DNA from: Oxalobacter sp. | GTDB lineage: Bacteria; Pseudomonadota; Gammaproteobacteria; Burkholderiales; Burkholderiaceae_D | Assembly (NCBI GenBank): GCA_018384065.1 | Contig: JAHAYL010000004.1 | Location: 1-64,000, forward strand | Length of the DNA: 64,000 bases | Direction of reading: 5' to 3' | Shown here: piece after piece, positions 47,856-56,973 of the stretch | Position numbering within the stretch: the first letter of the stretch is position 1 | Layout of the letters: every line of letters starts with the position of its first letter | Made by a program: the position numbers and the translations under genes | Notes under the pieces: model-generated | What the model was told of the DNA's origin: nothing | Database searches by the model: none | The model's input: the letters and a program-made list of their open reading frames with translations, nothing else

Positions 47856-50800
47856 ATGATTATGAAGCCGGATAATCTTTTCCAGAAAACCCTGCTTGCG
47901 ATGGTTGTAAGCAGTCTTTGTGCTTCGTCCGCTTTTGCCTTCAATCCGGATAAATACACCTATAAGGAGCAGGTCATTTCTGCGGATGGTTCGGAAATGG
48001 TCAAGCTGAGGGTTTATGACCAGGATCAGAAGGTTGAATTTACTGCAGAAGACTTTGGACAGGATGGCGAAGAGAAAGAATCCTTAAAAGTCGACCGTCC
48101 GTTCAGCAAAGACGATGCATCAAATATCAAGACAGCGATGCGTTATGTGAAAGCGGTCTTTGGGGCACCCTCTAAGGCACCGGTTGTCGAAACCCTCACC
48201 AATAATGAAGAGCAGGCGTCATTCGGTTCCCTGGTGGTTGGTAAAACAGGCGTTTCGGGAACCCGTTTGAGCAGCTGGTTCATGCCGGGAAAGGCAGCAG
48301 CCAATACCCTGCCGATCGGTATACTGACAATCGGTGACCTGGGAGAAAAAGGGACTGGCCTGCTGCCTGCACTTACCGCCAAAGGTGAGGGAGCAGGCAT
48401 GTCCGCTGTCATTGTGCATGAAATGATGCATGGATTGGGCGTCACAGCAGCAGCAGAGCCTAAGGTTGAAGGCAGATATGATTCTTTTATCGCACCGGAG
48501 GCTAATTCGACATTCAGTACCCATCTCCGTGACCTCTATGGGACGTCACTTAAGCCAGGCATGAAGATGGAGAAAATAACGCCCAGTGACTTTGAAGCCA
48601 GTAAGGGCGTGAGCCCTGATAAAAACACCTTCTATCAGATTGATCCTCAAAAAGGAGAAGCCAATTTCAGTGGTGCTTATTTCACAGGAAAGAATGTTGA
48701 TAAAGTCCTGAGCATGGAAGGTGAGGCTGAAATTGCCCAGATTGCCTGGCCGGATGGCTCAAAGACAAAAGCTGTGCCAGGCATCCCTGTCAATGGCTAT
48801 GAGGCAGACCAGGATGAGGATACTGGACAGATATATTATAGTCCTGAGATGAGCCATCTTGAGCTGCAGAACAGTATGATGAGCCATCAGGATTACCGCA
48901 ACTGGAATATCTTCATGGAGGCTGAGCTTGCTGTACTTCAGGATATCGGGTATGACCAGATTGACCGTCGGAAATTCTTCGGTTTTTCCATCTACAACAA
49001 CGGTCTCACTTGTACGAACAGCCACGGGTTCAACAGTTCTCAGGACTGGGGTGTCGGGCTTCATGTCTATGGCAGCAACAACACCATCACCCAGCAGGCT
49101 GACCTGAAGACCACAGGCGCTGATGCCTATGGTATCCGTGTTGATGGGACAGGTAACAGGCTGACCGTCGCAGAAGGTACAAATGTCGAAGCCAACGGTA
49201 CTGATGGTATCGGTGTGCTGGTCTCTTATGGCAAAGGGCACAGCCTCAATATCCAGGGTAATGTCGAGGCGGCCGGTAAAGGCGGCAAAGCTTTGGTTTT
49301 TGATTTCGGGGGTAATCTTATCGGAGACAAAGAAGAATACCGGGGTTCTTATTTTGCTGTAGCAAAACCCGAGAAAAAGTGGGAGGATGCCGACAGCTAT
49401 CCGAATGCAGTTGATGGCGCATTGGTTGAACATGTTGATATCAGCGGTTCAGTCAAAGGGAAGGATGCCGCTATCTATATTTCCGACAACGCATTGGTCA
49501 AGCAGGTCAATGTCCTGAATGGTGCTTCAATCGAAGGTGATATCCTCTCAGAGTGGTCACCGGACAAGAACCGCTACGGTGAATATGGCAAGGGCAACAG
49601 TATGACCCTGCATCTGCCGTCAAACGAAGATGGCCGTACCACATTGACCTTCGGTCTCAAGGCTGATGAAAACGGGCAGGCAATCGGAGAAGCTGATCCG
49701 GATTTCAAGATGGCCTATGGCGGCAATATCGTTGGTCCAGACAGTATCGAAGTGGACCTCAAAGGTGGAGCCTTGGATTACAGCGGGCTGGCTGATGTGT
49801 ATGGATTCCGTACTCAAAAAGACACAACCTTGTCCCTGAAGGACAGTACCATTGCCGCGAAAAACACCGTAGTCGAAGGGAAGGCAGCCCTGTCTGGCAC
49901 CAATACCTTTGCACTGAAGAAGGGAGGGAGTGCGATATTCAGCGAAGTTGAGAATGACGGTGATGCTGTGTTCAAGAGTGCATCCGCTGAAAGTGAGCAG
50001 ATTATCATCAATAAATATACCGGTACCGGGCAGTCTTCCCTCAATGTTGATTTAGATGAAACCGCCGCCAACCAGCTGAAAGGCGGCAATACAGAAGCAG
50101 CAGTTGACCAGGCATCGAAAGTCCTCCGTATCGATGACAACACCAGCCAATCCAACTGGAACCTGCATATCGCAGAAGGTGAGGTCAGTGGTGATATCAA
50201 CGCCGTCATCGGACCCGATGGGCAGCCCGTATCTGCGCACGAGCGGAAAAACAGCACCGCTGCTGTCCTGCATGACATCGCGGCAAACAACTTCCAGGTC
50301 TTCCGCGCCCAGATGAACGACCTCGACAAACGTATGGGTGACCTCCGCAACATGCCGGATTCAGAAGGCGGCGCATGGGCGAAAGTCATCGCCGGGCAAA
50401 GCAAATACAAAGGCATCCACAACGACTACAAGACCCTGCAGGTTGGTGTTGACCATCGGTATAAAGGATTCTTTGGGGGTGTCACTGCCGCCTACACGGA
50501 TGGGGACGGATCCATCAAACACGGTTCCACCGATGACAAAAACTACACCTTCGGGCTTTACGGTGGCTGGCTGGGAGAAGACGGCCAGTTCGTTGACCTG
50601 ACCCTCAAGCATCACCACCTTGAGACAGACTATGATTTCGGTTCCAACGGCAAGAAGACCAAAGGTTCGTATGACACCGGCGGCACTTCCTTTTCGGTCG
50701 AATACGGCTGGCGTCTGGGCATCGCCGATACCAATTACTACATTGAGCCGCAGGCAGAATTCATGTACGGGCACTTGAACAGCACCGGCTACACCACAAA

Positions 50801-51134
50801 CCGGGGCGTCAAGGTTGACCAGTCAAGCATCAAAAGTGCTGTAGGCCGTCTGGGCGTGGCTGCCGGGTGGGCATCACCCGACAAGACTGGCAGCGTTTAC
50901 ATCAAGGCCTCTGTCCTGAATGACTGGGAAGCCGATTCCGTGGTCAGGACCAGCAAAGACGGCGTGAAGCGGCGTTATCATGAAGACATGGGCGGCACTT
51001 GGGGCGAGTTTGCTGTTGGCGGCACTTGGAACATCAATAAACGCCTGTCGGCGTATGGCGAGATGGAAACCACGGTCGGTAATCCGGTCCGCACTACCTA
51101 CCAGTTCAATGCTGGGCTGAGACTGCACTTCTAA
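47856..51134 (+). CDS. Autotransporter with zinc-protease-like passenger motif
   Basis: 1092 residues from the ATG at 47856, 5 bases behind GAGG; ATG 47862 is equally in frame. The signal peptide is residues 1-28 (ending SSAFA). The passenger holds VIVHEMMHGLGV with H188 and H192, a HExxHxxG zinc signature whose usual third histidine (HExxHxxGxxH) is absent. A possible Met-turn region, NSMMSHQDYRNWNIFMEAEL, lies near residue 350. From about 375 to 820 there is a beta-helical part (repeats such as GNRLTVAEGTNVEANGTDGI). The C-terminal beta-barrel covers about 840-1092 and ends GLRLHF with the terminal aromatic. Type Va secretion; a secreted or surface metallopeptidase is plausible but not proven. 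Confidence 0.9.
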   Translation: MIMKPDNLFQKTLLAMVVSSLCASSAFAFNPDKYTYKEQVISADGSEMVKLRVYDQDQKVEFTAEDFGQDGEEKESLKVDRPFSKDDASNIKTAMRYVKAVFGAPSKAPVVETLTNNEEQASFGSLVVGKTGVSGTRLSSWFMPGKAAANTLPIGILTIGDLGEKGTGLLPALTAKGEGAGMSAVIVHEMMHGLGVTAAAEPKVEGRYDSFIAPEANSTFSTHLRDLYGTSLKPGMKMEKITPSDFEASKGVSPDKNTFYQIDPQKGEANFSGAYFTGKNVDKVLSMEGEAEIAQIAWPDGSKTKAVPGIPVNGYEADQDEDTGQIYYSPEMSHLELQNSMMSHQDYRNWNIFMEAELAVLQDIGYDQIDRRKFFGFSIYNNGLTCTNSHGFNSSQDWGVGLHVYGSNNTITQQADLKTTGADAYGIRVDGTGNRLTVAEGTNVEANGTDGIGVLVSYGKGHSLNIQGNVEAAGKGGKALVFDFGGNLIGDKEEYRGSYFAVAKPEKKWEDADSYPNAVDGALVEHVDISGSVKGKDAAIYISDNALVKQVNVLNGASIEGDILSEWSPDKNRYGEYGKGNSMTLHLPSNEDGRTTLTFGLKADENGQAIGEADPDFKMAYGGNIVGPDSIEVDLKGGALDYSGLADVYGFRTQKDTTLSLKDSTIAAKNTVVEGKAALSGTNTFALKKGGSAIFSEVENDGDAVFKSASAESEQIIINKYTGTGQSSLNVDLDETAANQLKGGNTEAAVDQASKVLRIDDNTSQSNWNLHIAEGEVSGDINAVIGPDGQPVSAHERKNSTAAVLHDIAANNFQVFRAQMNDLDKRMGDLRNMPDSEGGAWAKVIAGQSKYKGIHNDYKTLQVGVDHRYKGFFGGVTAAYTDGDGSIKHGSTDDKNYTFGLYGGWLGEDGQFVDLTLKHHHLETDYDFGSNGKKTKGSYDTGGTSFSVEYGWRLGIADTNYYIEPQAEFMYGHLNSTGYTTNRGVKVDQSSIKSAVGRLGVAAGWASPDKTGSVYIKASVLNDWEADSVVRTSKDGVKRRYHEDMGGTWGEFAVGGTWNINKRLSAYGEMETTVGNPVRTTYQFNAGLRLHF

Positions 51135-51136
51135 GC

Positions 51137-51203
51137 AGACAGCATCTGTTCAGTGCAAGAGAAGGGCTTTCTGTCGATGGCAGGAAGCCCTGTGCTGTCT
51201 TTG
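51137..51203 (+). terminator. Nested hairpin after the autotransporter gene
   Basis: The outer stem AGACAGCA (51137-51144) / TGCTGTCT (51193-51200) encloses an inner stem AGGGCTTTCTGT / GCAGGAAGCCCT. It starts 3 bp behind the stop codon. The T tail is short (TTTG), so termination is likely but not certain. Confidence 0.55.
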
Positions 51204-51300
51204 AACGGTGCGCGTTCAATGAGACAGTTTTTCTTGGATAGGATTGGATATCTGATAACATGCTTGAATGCAAGGTTGATATCTTTAGGAGCAGAAAGAA

Positions 51301-51864
51301 ATGAAAAAACTGTTGCGTGTATTGCTGATTTTTCTTCTAGGTTTTGGTCTTGCTTTTGCCCAGGCTTCAGACAGGCGTTGCGCAGAGGTTGACCGGCAGT
51401 ATCAGGAAGCACTTCAGAAGATGAAGGGGGCTGATGAGCACCAGAAGATGACGGTCATATTTGACCGTGAGGATGTCAATTTCGGATTGGTTGAGAAAAG
51501 GCTGGTTTTCTATTATGACAATACGCAGGAAGAAGTGAACAGCAACCGGTTGTATCTGGTCCGTGTTGAACGGAGAATCCCACAGTCATCTGTTCAGGAG
51601 ACAATCGATTACCTGTTTGATCCAGCCTATCCGCTAGGCCGCTTCATCTTGATGAACAAGGATTTTTCCAGTTCTGACTACCGGATTGAGGAAAGGGCTT
51701 ATTCTGATGGTAAAAAGCCTTTCCTGATGCGGTCCAGGCAGATTGAACTGCCGACCGGGAAGGTCGTGAATGATGCAACCCAGACGAAGGATATCGGGGA
51801 CTTGGATGTCAAGAAGCATAAGGTTCTGCTGAAAATATTCAATGGCATCGCCAATCCTGAATAA
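51301..51864 (+). CDS. Small exported protein of unknown function
   Basis: 187 residues, family not recognised. A signal peptide (residues 1-20, LLRVLLIFLLGFGLAFAQA) is clear. The mature part is beta-rich with one cysteine near its start (SDRRCAEVDR), then YLVRVERRIPQSSVQETIDY and a YPLGRFILMNKDFSSSDYRI region. No catalytic motif is visible. It lies 166 bp behind the autotransporter and 17 bp ahead of the next small exported protein gene, so it could form an operon with it. Confidence 0.72.
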   Translation: MKKLLRVLLIFLLGFGLAFAQASDRRCAEVDRQYQEALQKMKGADEHQKMTVIFDREDVNFGLVEKRLVFYYDNTQEEVNSNRLYLVRVERRIPQSSVQETIDYLFDPAYPLGRFILMNKDFSSSDYRIEERAYSDGKKPFLMRSRQIELPTGKVVNDATQTKDIGDLDVKKHKVLLKIFNGIANPE

Positions 51865-51881
51865 TCTGTGAGGGAGAGTGG

Positions 51882-52445
51882 ATGATGAAAAAACTTGGAA
51901 TCACCGTGATAGGGCTGCTGCTGATGGCGTCATCGTCGCAGGTGGGAGCATGGAGTTTCGGCTTCAATAAGGATAAGGTCGAGGCCGCTGTGGCGGCGGA
52001 AAGCCAGAAGCCGGAAACCGAACTGAAAACCCATATCGAGGCAATCTATGCAGATGCCCGCAGGAATTACCCTCCTGACCCTGGTTCGCCACCCAAGAAC
52101 GAGGTCAATCTGGATGAACGCTATTGTTCCCAGGATTGGAACAGGATGGTTGGATCGGTCTTGGAAAAAGACCGCAAGGACAAAGTTGAGTTTGGTTTTT
52201 TCGATGCGGATTATTGGGTCATGGGACAGGATTGGGGGGACCTGACACCGCAGAATATCCAGGTGACAGTCCAGGATGACAGCCATGCCACCGTGACATT
52301 TGAGATGGACGGTACGGGCAGTGACATGAAGCAGGTCCAGCTGGACATGGTCTATGAACAAGGAAGCTGGCGTATCGACAATTTCATCGACCGCAAACAT
52401 GGTCTGGATTGGAAACAGAGCATGCGTGAGTACCTTGGGCAATAA
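51882..52445 (+). CDS. Exported protein, first of two tandem paralogues (DUF3828-like)
   Basis: 187 residues with a signal peptide to about residue 23 (LLLMASSSQVGAW). The mature protein is a small alpha/beta fold with the block IYADARRNYPPDPGSPP, the single cysteine in LDERYCSQDWNRM, then QVQLDMVYEQGSWRIDNFID near the C-terminus. The VYEQGxWRIDxF end resembles DUF3828 and NTF2-like secreted proteins; this is a resemblance only. It is clearly paralogous to the next gene, sharing the NYPxDxGSPPxN, YCSxDWNRM and MREYL signatures. An AGGGAGAG precedes the ATG. Function unknown. Confidence 0.8.
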   Translation: MMKKLGITVIGLLLMASSSQVGAWSFGFNKDKVEAAVAAESQKPETELKTHIEAIYADARRNYPPDPGSPPKNEVNLDERYCSQDWNRMVGSVLEKDRKDKVEFGFFDADYWVMGQDWGDLTPQNIQVTVQDDSHATVTFEMDGTGSDMKQVQLDMVYEQGSWRIDNFIDRKHGLDWKQSMREYLGQ

Positions 52446-52537
52446 GCTGTCCCCGGATACGCCCTCCAGTCATCTGGCCATTCGTTGAGAAAGGTCCATT
52501 ATCAGGATGTTTCCCGATAATATTCCATGAGGTTTCC

Positions 52538-53116
52538 ATGAACATGAAAAGAACCGGAACTGTCCTATTCAGCCTGATGCTGGTGGCTACTTCTTCCTGT
52601 CAGGCGGCTCCTTGGGATTTCCTGTTCAAGAACGGTAAGGCAGATACAGCGGTTGAGCAGGCTGAGAACCGGTATTCTGAGGCTTATATCAAGAACCGTG
52701 TCCAGGCGGTTTATTCGGATATCCGGAAGAATTATCCTGCTGACCATGGTTCCCCGCCCCAAAATGCTGTGGATTTAGACAAGGCTTATTGTTCGGAGGA
52801 CTGGAACAGGATGTTCCAGTTGGTCCATAAGAAGGATGCCAAGGCATCTGTTGAGGTCAGCTTCTGGTATGCCAATTATCATTGGGCGGTGGGGCAGGAT
52901 TGGAAAGCCCTGATACCGCAGGATATCCAGGTAACGCTTCAGGGCGACAACCATGCCACCGTGACATTCAAGATGGGTGGCATGGACAATGGCATGAAGC
53001 AGGTTCAGCTGGCTATGGTTTATGAGCAGGGCGGTTGGCGTATTGATGATTTCATGGCTCCAGAATCCGGTCTCGTTGATTGGAAGGGGAATATGCGTGA
53101 GTATCTGGCTGAATAA
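52538..53116 (+). CDS. Exported protein, second of two tandem paralogues (DUF3828-like)
   Basis: 192 residues. A signal peptide ends SCQAAP (LMLVATSSCQAAP). SSCQA is unusual: the cysteine lies inside the leader, not at a lipobox. The mature part repeats the layout of the preceding gene: NYPADHGSPP, LDKAYCSEDWNRM, GQDWKALIPQDIQVT and MVYEQGGWRIDDFM. The two proteins share roughly half of their residues by eye. A weak inverted repeat (TTATC-GG / CC-GATAA, 52499-52520) lies in the 92 bp between them. No function can be named. Confidence 0.8.
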   Translation: MNMKRTGTVLFSLMLVATSSCQAAPWDFLFKNGKADTAVEQAENRYSEAYIKNRVQAVYSDIRKNYPADHGSPPQNAVDLDKAYCSEDWNRMFQLVHKKDAKASVEVSFWYANYHWAVGQDWKALIPQDIQVTLQGDNHATVTFKMGGMDNGMKQVQLAMVYEQGGWRIDDFMAPESGLVDWKGNMREYLAE

Positions 53117-53162
53117 GCCTGTCCAACTGGAAAGTTGGAATGGTTCCTGAAAGGAAGTGTCC

Positions 53163-53798
53163 TTGAGTTATACCGTCAAAGAAATTTTTTATTCGTTGCA
53201 GGGGGAAGGCAACCGGGCGGGGCGTCCGGCGGTTTTCTGCCGTTTCACCGGATGCAATCTCTGGTCGGGGCGTGAGCAGGACCGTGCCAGGGCTGTCTGC
53301 CGTTTCTGCGATACGGATTTTGTCGGGACATCAGGTGCTTTGGGCGGACGGTATGCGACAGCGGAAGCGCTGGCTGACCAGATTGTTTCATTGTGGCCAG
53401 CGGACTATCCAGAATCCCGTTACGTGGTGTTCACGGGCGGGGAACCGCTGCTCCAGCTGGATGAACCATTGATTGCCATGATGCATCAGCATGGGTTCGA
53501 GGTGGCGGTCGAGACGAACGGGACGCTGCCGGTTCCGCAGGGCGTTGACTGGGTATGTGTGAGCCCGAAGGTGGGGGCAAAGCTGGTGGTTACGAAGGGG
53601 GATGAGTTGAAAGTGGTTGTCCCGCAGGCAGGGCAGGACCTGAAAGCGTATGAACAGCTGGATTTCACCCATCATTATCTTCAGCCGATGGATGGGGAAA
53701 ACGCCCAGCAAAACGTTAAAATAGCGGTAGAGACCTGTTTGAAGCATCCTCAGTGGAAGTTGAGTTTACAGACCCATAAATATTTACAGATACCTTGA
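53163..53798 (+). CDS. queE: 7-carboxy-7-deazaguanine synthase QueE
   Basis: 211 residues from the TTG at 53163 (MSYTVKEIFYSLQGEGNRAG), 6 bases behind AAGGAA; a GTG at 53157 would touch that site. Radical-SAM enzyme of queuosine synthesis that contracts 6-carboxytetrahydropterin to the deazaguanine ring. The cluster cysteines are in RFTGCNLWSGRE and CRFCDTDF, the long-spaced form common in beta- and gammaproteobacteria. VVFTGGEPLLQLDEPLI and VAVETNGTLPVP follow. A short hairpin CCAACT/AGTTGG (53123-53138) sits upstream. It is followed by queD 7 bp later. Confidence 0.94.
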   Translation: MSYTVKEIFYSLQGEGNRAGRPAVFCRFTGCNLWSGREQDRARAVCRFCDTDFVGTSGALGGRYATAEALADQIVSLWPADYPESRYVVFTGGEPLLQLDEPLIAMMHQHGFEVAVETNGTLPVPQGVDWVCVSPKVGAKLVVTKGDELKVVVPQAGQDLKAYEQLDFTHHYLQPMDGENAQQNVKIAVETCLKHPQWKLSLQTHKYLQIP

Positions 53799-53805
53799 GA
53801 ACCGC

Positions 53806-54264
53806 ATGCTGACGATTACACGGAAAATTGAATTTGATGCGGGACACCGCATCCCAGACCACCGCAGCCAGTGCCGGAATATGCATGGGCACCGTTATGT
53901 CCTGCATATCACACTGGAAGGGAATCCTGTCGATCAGGATGGCCACGCCGCCAATGGGATGATCCTGGATTTCTCGGATGTGAAGAAACTGGCGGAGGAC
54001 CATCTGGTGTCGAAATGGGACCATGCGTTCCTGGTCTATGAGAAGGATACGGCTGTCAGGGATTTCCTGGAGAGCCTGCCGGACCATAAGACGGTTGTCT
54101 TGGATAAGGTGCCGACAGCGGAGAACCTGGCAAGCATTGCGTTCCGTCTGCTGAAGGATGTCTATGCGGATTTCTATGGCAATGCATTGGCATTGAAGAC
54201 AGTCCGGATTTATGAGACACCGAACTGCTGGGCAGAAGTGACGGCGGAAACGGTCGATGCGTGA
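53806..54264 (+). CDS. queD: 6-carboxytetrahydropterin synthase QueD
   Basis: 152 residues. It produces the substrate of QueE from dihydroneopterin triphosphate. Zinc ligands: histidine in FDAGHRIPDHRSQC and the HGH of MHGHRYVLH; the cysteine in RSQCRNMHGH is the catalytic thiol. VRIYETPNCWAEV closes the fold. It is in an operon with queE upstream and overlaps tadA downstream by 8 bases, so translation is coupled. Two tRNA-modification pathways are thereby linked. Confidence 0.95.
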   Translation: MLTITRKIEFDAGHRIPDHRSQCRNMHGHRYVLHITLEGNPVDQDGHAANGMILDFSDVKKLAEDHLVSKWDHAFLVYEKDTAVRDFLESLPDHKTVVLDKVPTAENLASIAFRLLKDVYADFYGNALALKTVRIYETPNCWAEVTAETVDA

Positions 54265-54787
54265 TGAACAGTATATGCGTGAAGCATTGCTTCAGGCGGA
54301 ATTGGCTGGTGCGGCTGGCGAGGTGCCTGTCGGTGCTGTTGTTGTGCGCAATGGCAAGGTGATTGCCCGAGGGTACAACCGGCCGATTACAGCGCATGAT
54401 CCGACTGCCCATGCAGAGATCGTCGCATTGCGTCAGGCGGCGGAGGTCTGTGGCAATTACCGTTTGCCAGACTGTGAGATGTATGTGACGCTGGAACCTT
54501 GCATCATGTGTATCGGTGCGATGATGCATGCCCGGCTGAAGCGTATTGTCTTCGGGGCGAATGACCTGAAGACAGGGGCTTGTGGCAGTGCGGTCAATCT
54601 GGTGTCGGATACTTCCCTGAACCATCATGCAGAAGTTGTCGGCAATGTGCTGGCAGATGAGTCAGTCGCCATCCTTCAGCAGTTCTTCACTGCAAGGCGT
54701 GCGGAAGCCAAGGCAAGGAAACTGCGTGAGAAGGTGCCTGCACCGGATGGATCCGATGCTGATGGACTTGGATCAATAAACCGATAA
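54257..54787 (+). CDS. tadA: tRNA-specific adenosine-34 deaminase TadA
   Basis: 176 residues. Makes inosine at position 34 of tRNA-Arg(ACG). The cytidine-deaminase zinc motifs are complete: HAEI with the proton-shuttling glutamate in DPTAHAEIVALRQAA, and TLEPCIMCIGAMMHARL. The C-terminal helix QFFTARRAEAKARKL fits TadA, with a 20-residue tail. The start GCGTGATG overlaps queD and the last base overlaps the next gene. Confidence 0.95.
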   Translation: MRDEQYMREALLQAELAGAAGEVPVGAVVVRNGKVIARGYNRPITAHDPTAHAEIVALRQAAEVCGNYRLPDCEMYVTLEPCIMCIGAMMHARLKRIVFGANDLKTGACGSAVNLVSDTSLNHHAEVVGNVLADESVAILQQFFTARRAEAKARKLREKVPAPDGSDADGLGSINR

Positions 54788-55830
54788 TGAAAAATTTTCT
54801 GATGATGCTGGGGATGCTGATGGCCTGTACCATGACGGTTCAGGCAGAAGAGGCTGTGGCTGTCCCGTCTGCATCCCAGACAGTTGTTGAACAGGATGCT
54901 TCAGAACCGATTGAGGAGCCAAAACCTATGGAAAATGTCCCGATTGCCTTAGTCGCCCCCAGTGGCAGTGCCATCCCGGTGGAACGTTATGAAAAAGGGG
55001 TGGCGGCTCTGGAGGAGCGCGGTTTCAAGGTCACCAGCTATTACGATCCAGAACTGCATCATGAGCGTTTTGCCGCGGCAGATGCCGTCAGGCTCCGTCA
55101 GATGGAACAGGTCTATCAGGATCCGGATGCGAAGATTATCATGGCTGTCCGCGGGGGATATGGTGCCAGCCGTCTGCTGAAAGACCTTGATTTCCAGAAG
55201 ATGGCTTCAAGTGGCAAGGTGTTTGTCGGTTACAGCGATATTACAGTCATCCAGATGGGACTGCTGAAATATGGGGCGGTGAGTTTCCAAGGACCGATGG
55301 TCTACAGCGATTATGGGCTCAACAATCCCAGCCAATATACGATTGAACATTTTGAAGAAGTGCTGACCCATCCGACAACAACATTGCGGTGGGTGGGGAC
55401 AGACAATCCGGATGTCGATGTCACCGGGACATTCTGGGGGGGCAACCTGGCGATGATGTCGCATCTGGTTGGGACCAAGTGGATGCCGGATATCGAAGGC
55501 GGCATCCTTTTCCTGGAAGATGTCAGCGAACATCCCTATCGGGTTGAACGGATGCTGATCCAGCTGGATGAAGCCGGTATCTTACGGAAACAGAAAGCAC
55601 TGGTTCTGGGGCGTTTCACGGATTACCGGCTGTCTGATGAAGACAATGGCTACAGTTTCGATACGATGCTGGCATGGATAAGGGGACGCCTGACCATTCC
55701 TGTGGTGACAGGCCTGCCGTTCGGCCATACGAAAGAAAAGGCGACGTTGCCGGTCGGCGCGAAAGCCCGTCTCAAGGTCCACTCTGGCAGTGTGAAACTG
55801 GTCCTGAGTGGTTATCCGACAGTGAAGTGA
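54787..55830 (+). CDS. ldcA: LD-carboxypeptidase (S66 family) with an N-terminal signal peptide
   Basis: 347 residues. It removes the terminal D-alanine from muropeptide tetrapeptides in wall recycling. S66 motifs: VALVAPSG-like IALVAPSGSA, AVRGGYGASRLLKDL, GYSDITVIQMGLL, LEDVSEHPYRVERML and GLPFGHTKEKATLPVG, aligned with E. coli LdcA. It is unusual in carrying about 50 extra residues: a hydrophobic leader MKNFLMMLGMLMACTMTVQA and an acidic linker. E. coli LdcA is cytoplasmic, so this form may act in the periplasm. LMAC could be a poor lipobox. It overlaps the tadA stop by 1 base. Confidence 0.9.
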   Translation: MKNFLMMLGMLMACTMTVQAEEAVAVPSASQTVVEQDASEPIEEPKPMENVPIALVAPSGSAIPVERYEKGVAALEERGFKVTSYYDPELHHERFAAADAVRLRQMEQVYQDPDAKIIMAVRGGYGASRLLKDLDFQKMASSGKVFVGYSDITVIQMGLLKYGAVSFQGPMVYSDYGLNNPSQYTIEHFEEVLTHPTTTLRWVGTDNPDVDVTGTFWGGNLAMMSHLVGTKWMPDIEGGILFLEDVSEHPYRVERMLIQLDEAGILRKQKALVLGRFTDYRLSDEDNGYSFDTMLAWIRGRLTIPVVTGLPFGHTKEKATLPVGAKARLKVHSGSVKLVLSGYPTVK

Positions 55831-55860
55831 TATCTGTTGTTACCAGAAAAGAGGTAAAAC

Positions 55861-56973
55861 ATGCAGGAACTCAAAGAATTCCAATATGACCTGCCTGACA
55901 TGCAGTCTGGCAGAAGGGCGCTTGCCAATGCCTGGGCAAAGGTTCCCCGTGCGCTTTCCCGTGAGGAAAAGGCATCTTACCGTGAAAAGGTCAAGCGGTT
56001 GCTGAAAGAGAAAAAGGCAGTGCTGGTCGCCCATTATTATGTGGATGGCGATATCCAGGACCTGGCGGAAGAGACTGGGGGCTGTGTGGCGGATTCCTTG
56101 GAAATGGCACGGTTCGGCAGGGATTGTCCAGCCCAGACCTTGGTGGTCGCCGGTGTCCGGTTCATGGGTGAAACCGCCAAGATACTGAGCCCGGAGAAAA
56201 AAATCCTGATGCCGACATTGGATGCCTATTGTTCACTGGACCTTGGCTGTCCGGTGGATGAGTTTGCTGCCTTCTGTGACCAGCATCCTGACCGGACGGT
56301 GGTGGTTTACGCGAACACCAGTGCGGCGGTCAAGGCCCGGGCGGATTGGATGGCGACATCTTCCATCGGCCTGGAAATTGTTTCGCATCTGAAGGCACAG
56401 GGCAAAAAAATCATCTGGGGACCTGACCGTCATCTGGGCAGCTACATCCAGGAACAGACAGGTGCGGATATGCTGCTCTGGCAGGGTTCCTGTCTGGTGC
56501 ATGATGAATTCAAGGGAGCGGAACTGGCACTGCTGAAACAGGAATATCCTGATGCGAAGGTTCTGGTACATCCAGAATCACCGGCTTCTGTCGTTGAGCA
56601 GGCGGATGTCGTGGGTTCTACATCCCAGATCCTGAATGCGGTGAAAAGCATGGACGCGAAGACGTTCATTGTAGCGACCGATAAAGGCATTTTCCATAAG
56701 ATGCAGCAGATTCCCGGCAAGACGTTCATTGAGGCGCCTACAGCAGGCAACGGGGCAACCTGCAAGAGCTGTGCGCAGTGTCCTTGGATGGCGATGAGTT
56801 CTTTGGAAAACCTTGCTGAGGCGCTTGAAACAGAATCGAACGAGGTTTTTGTCGAAGAAGATGTCCGGAAGAAGGCATTGACCTGCATTGAACGGATGCT
56901 GGATTTCTCAGCCGCATTGAAGGTGAAGAAGACAAAGGAACAGGAACTGACTTCCGGGATGGGGTGTGCATGA
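55861..56973 (+). CDS. nadA: Quinolinate synthase NadA
   Basis: 370 residues. It condenses iminoaspartate with dihydroxyacetone phosphate to quinolinate using a [4Fe-4S] cluster. The cluster cysteines lie in [26 protein letters not shown] and [31 protein letters not shown] and [14 protein letters not shown] are family signatures. A 60-residue N-terminal segment precedes the core. The stop overlaps the nadC start by 4 bases. L-aspartate oxidase (nadB), which supplies iminoaspartate, is not in this operon. Confidence 0.96.
   Translation: MQELKEFQYDLPDMQSGRRALANAWAKVPRALSREEKASYREKVKRLLKEKKAVLVAHYYVDGDIQDLAEETGGCVADSLEMARFGRDCPAQTLVVAGVRFMGETAKILSPEKKILMPTLDAYCSLDLGCPVDEFAAFCDQHPDRTVVVYANTSAAVKARADWMATSSIGLEIVSHLKAQGKKIIWGPDRHLGSYIQEQTGADMLLWQGSCLVHDEFKGAELALLKQEYPDAKVLVHPESPASVVEQADVVGSTSQILNAVKSMDAKTFIVATDKGIFHKMQQIPGKTFIEAPTAGNGATCKSCAQCPWMAMSSLENLAEALETESNEVFVEEDVRKKALTCIERMLDFSAALKVKKTKEQELTSGMGCA

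Noticed and set aside
53117-53162. preQ1 riboswitch ahead of queE
   Set aside because: Only a 6-bp hairpin is present; no H-type pseudoknot or A-rich tail, and 46 bp hold nothing more.
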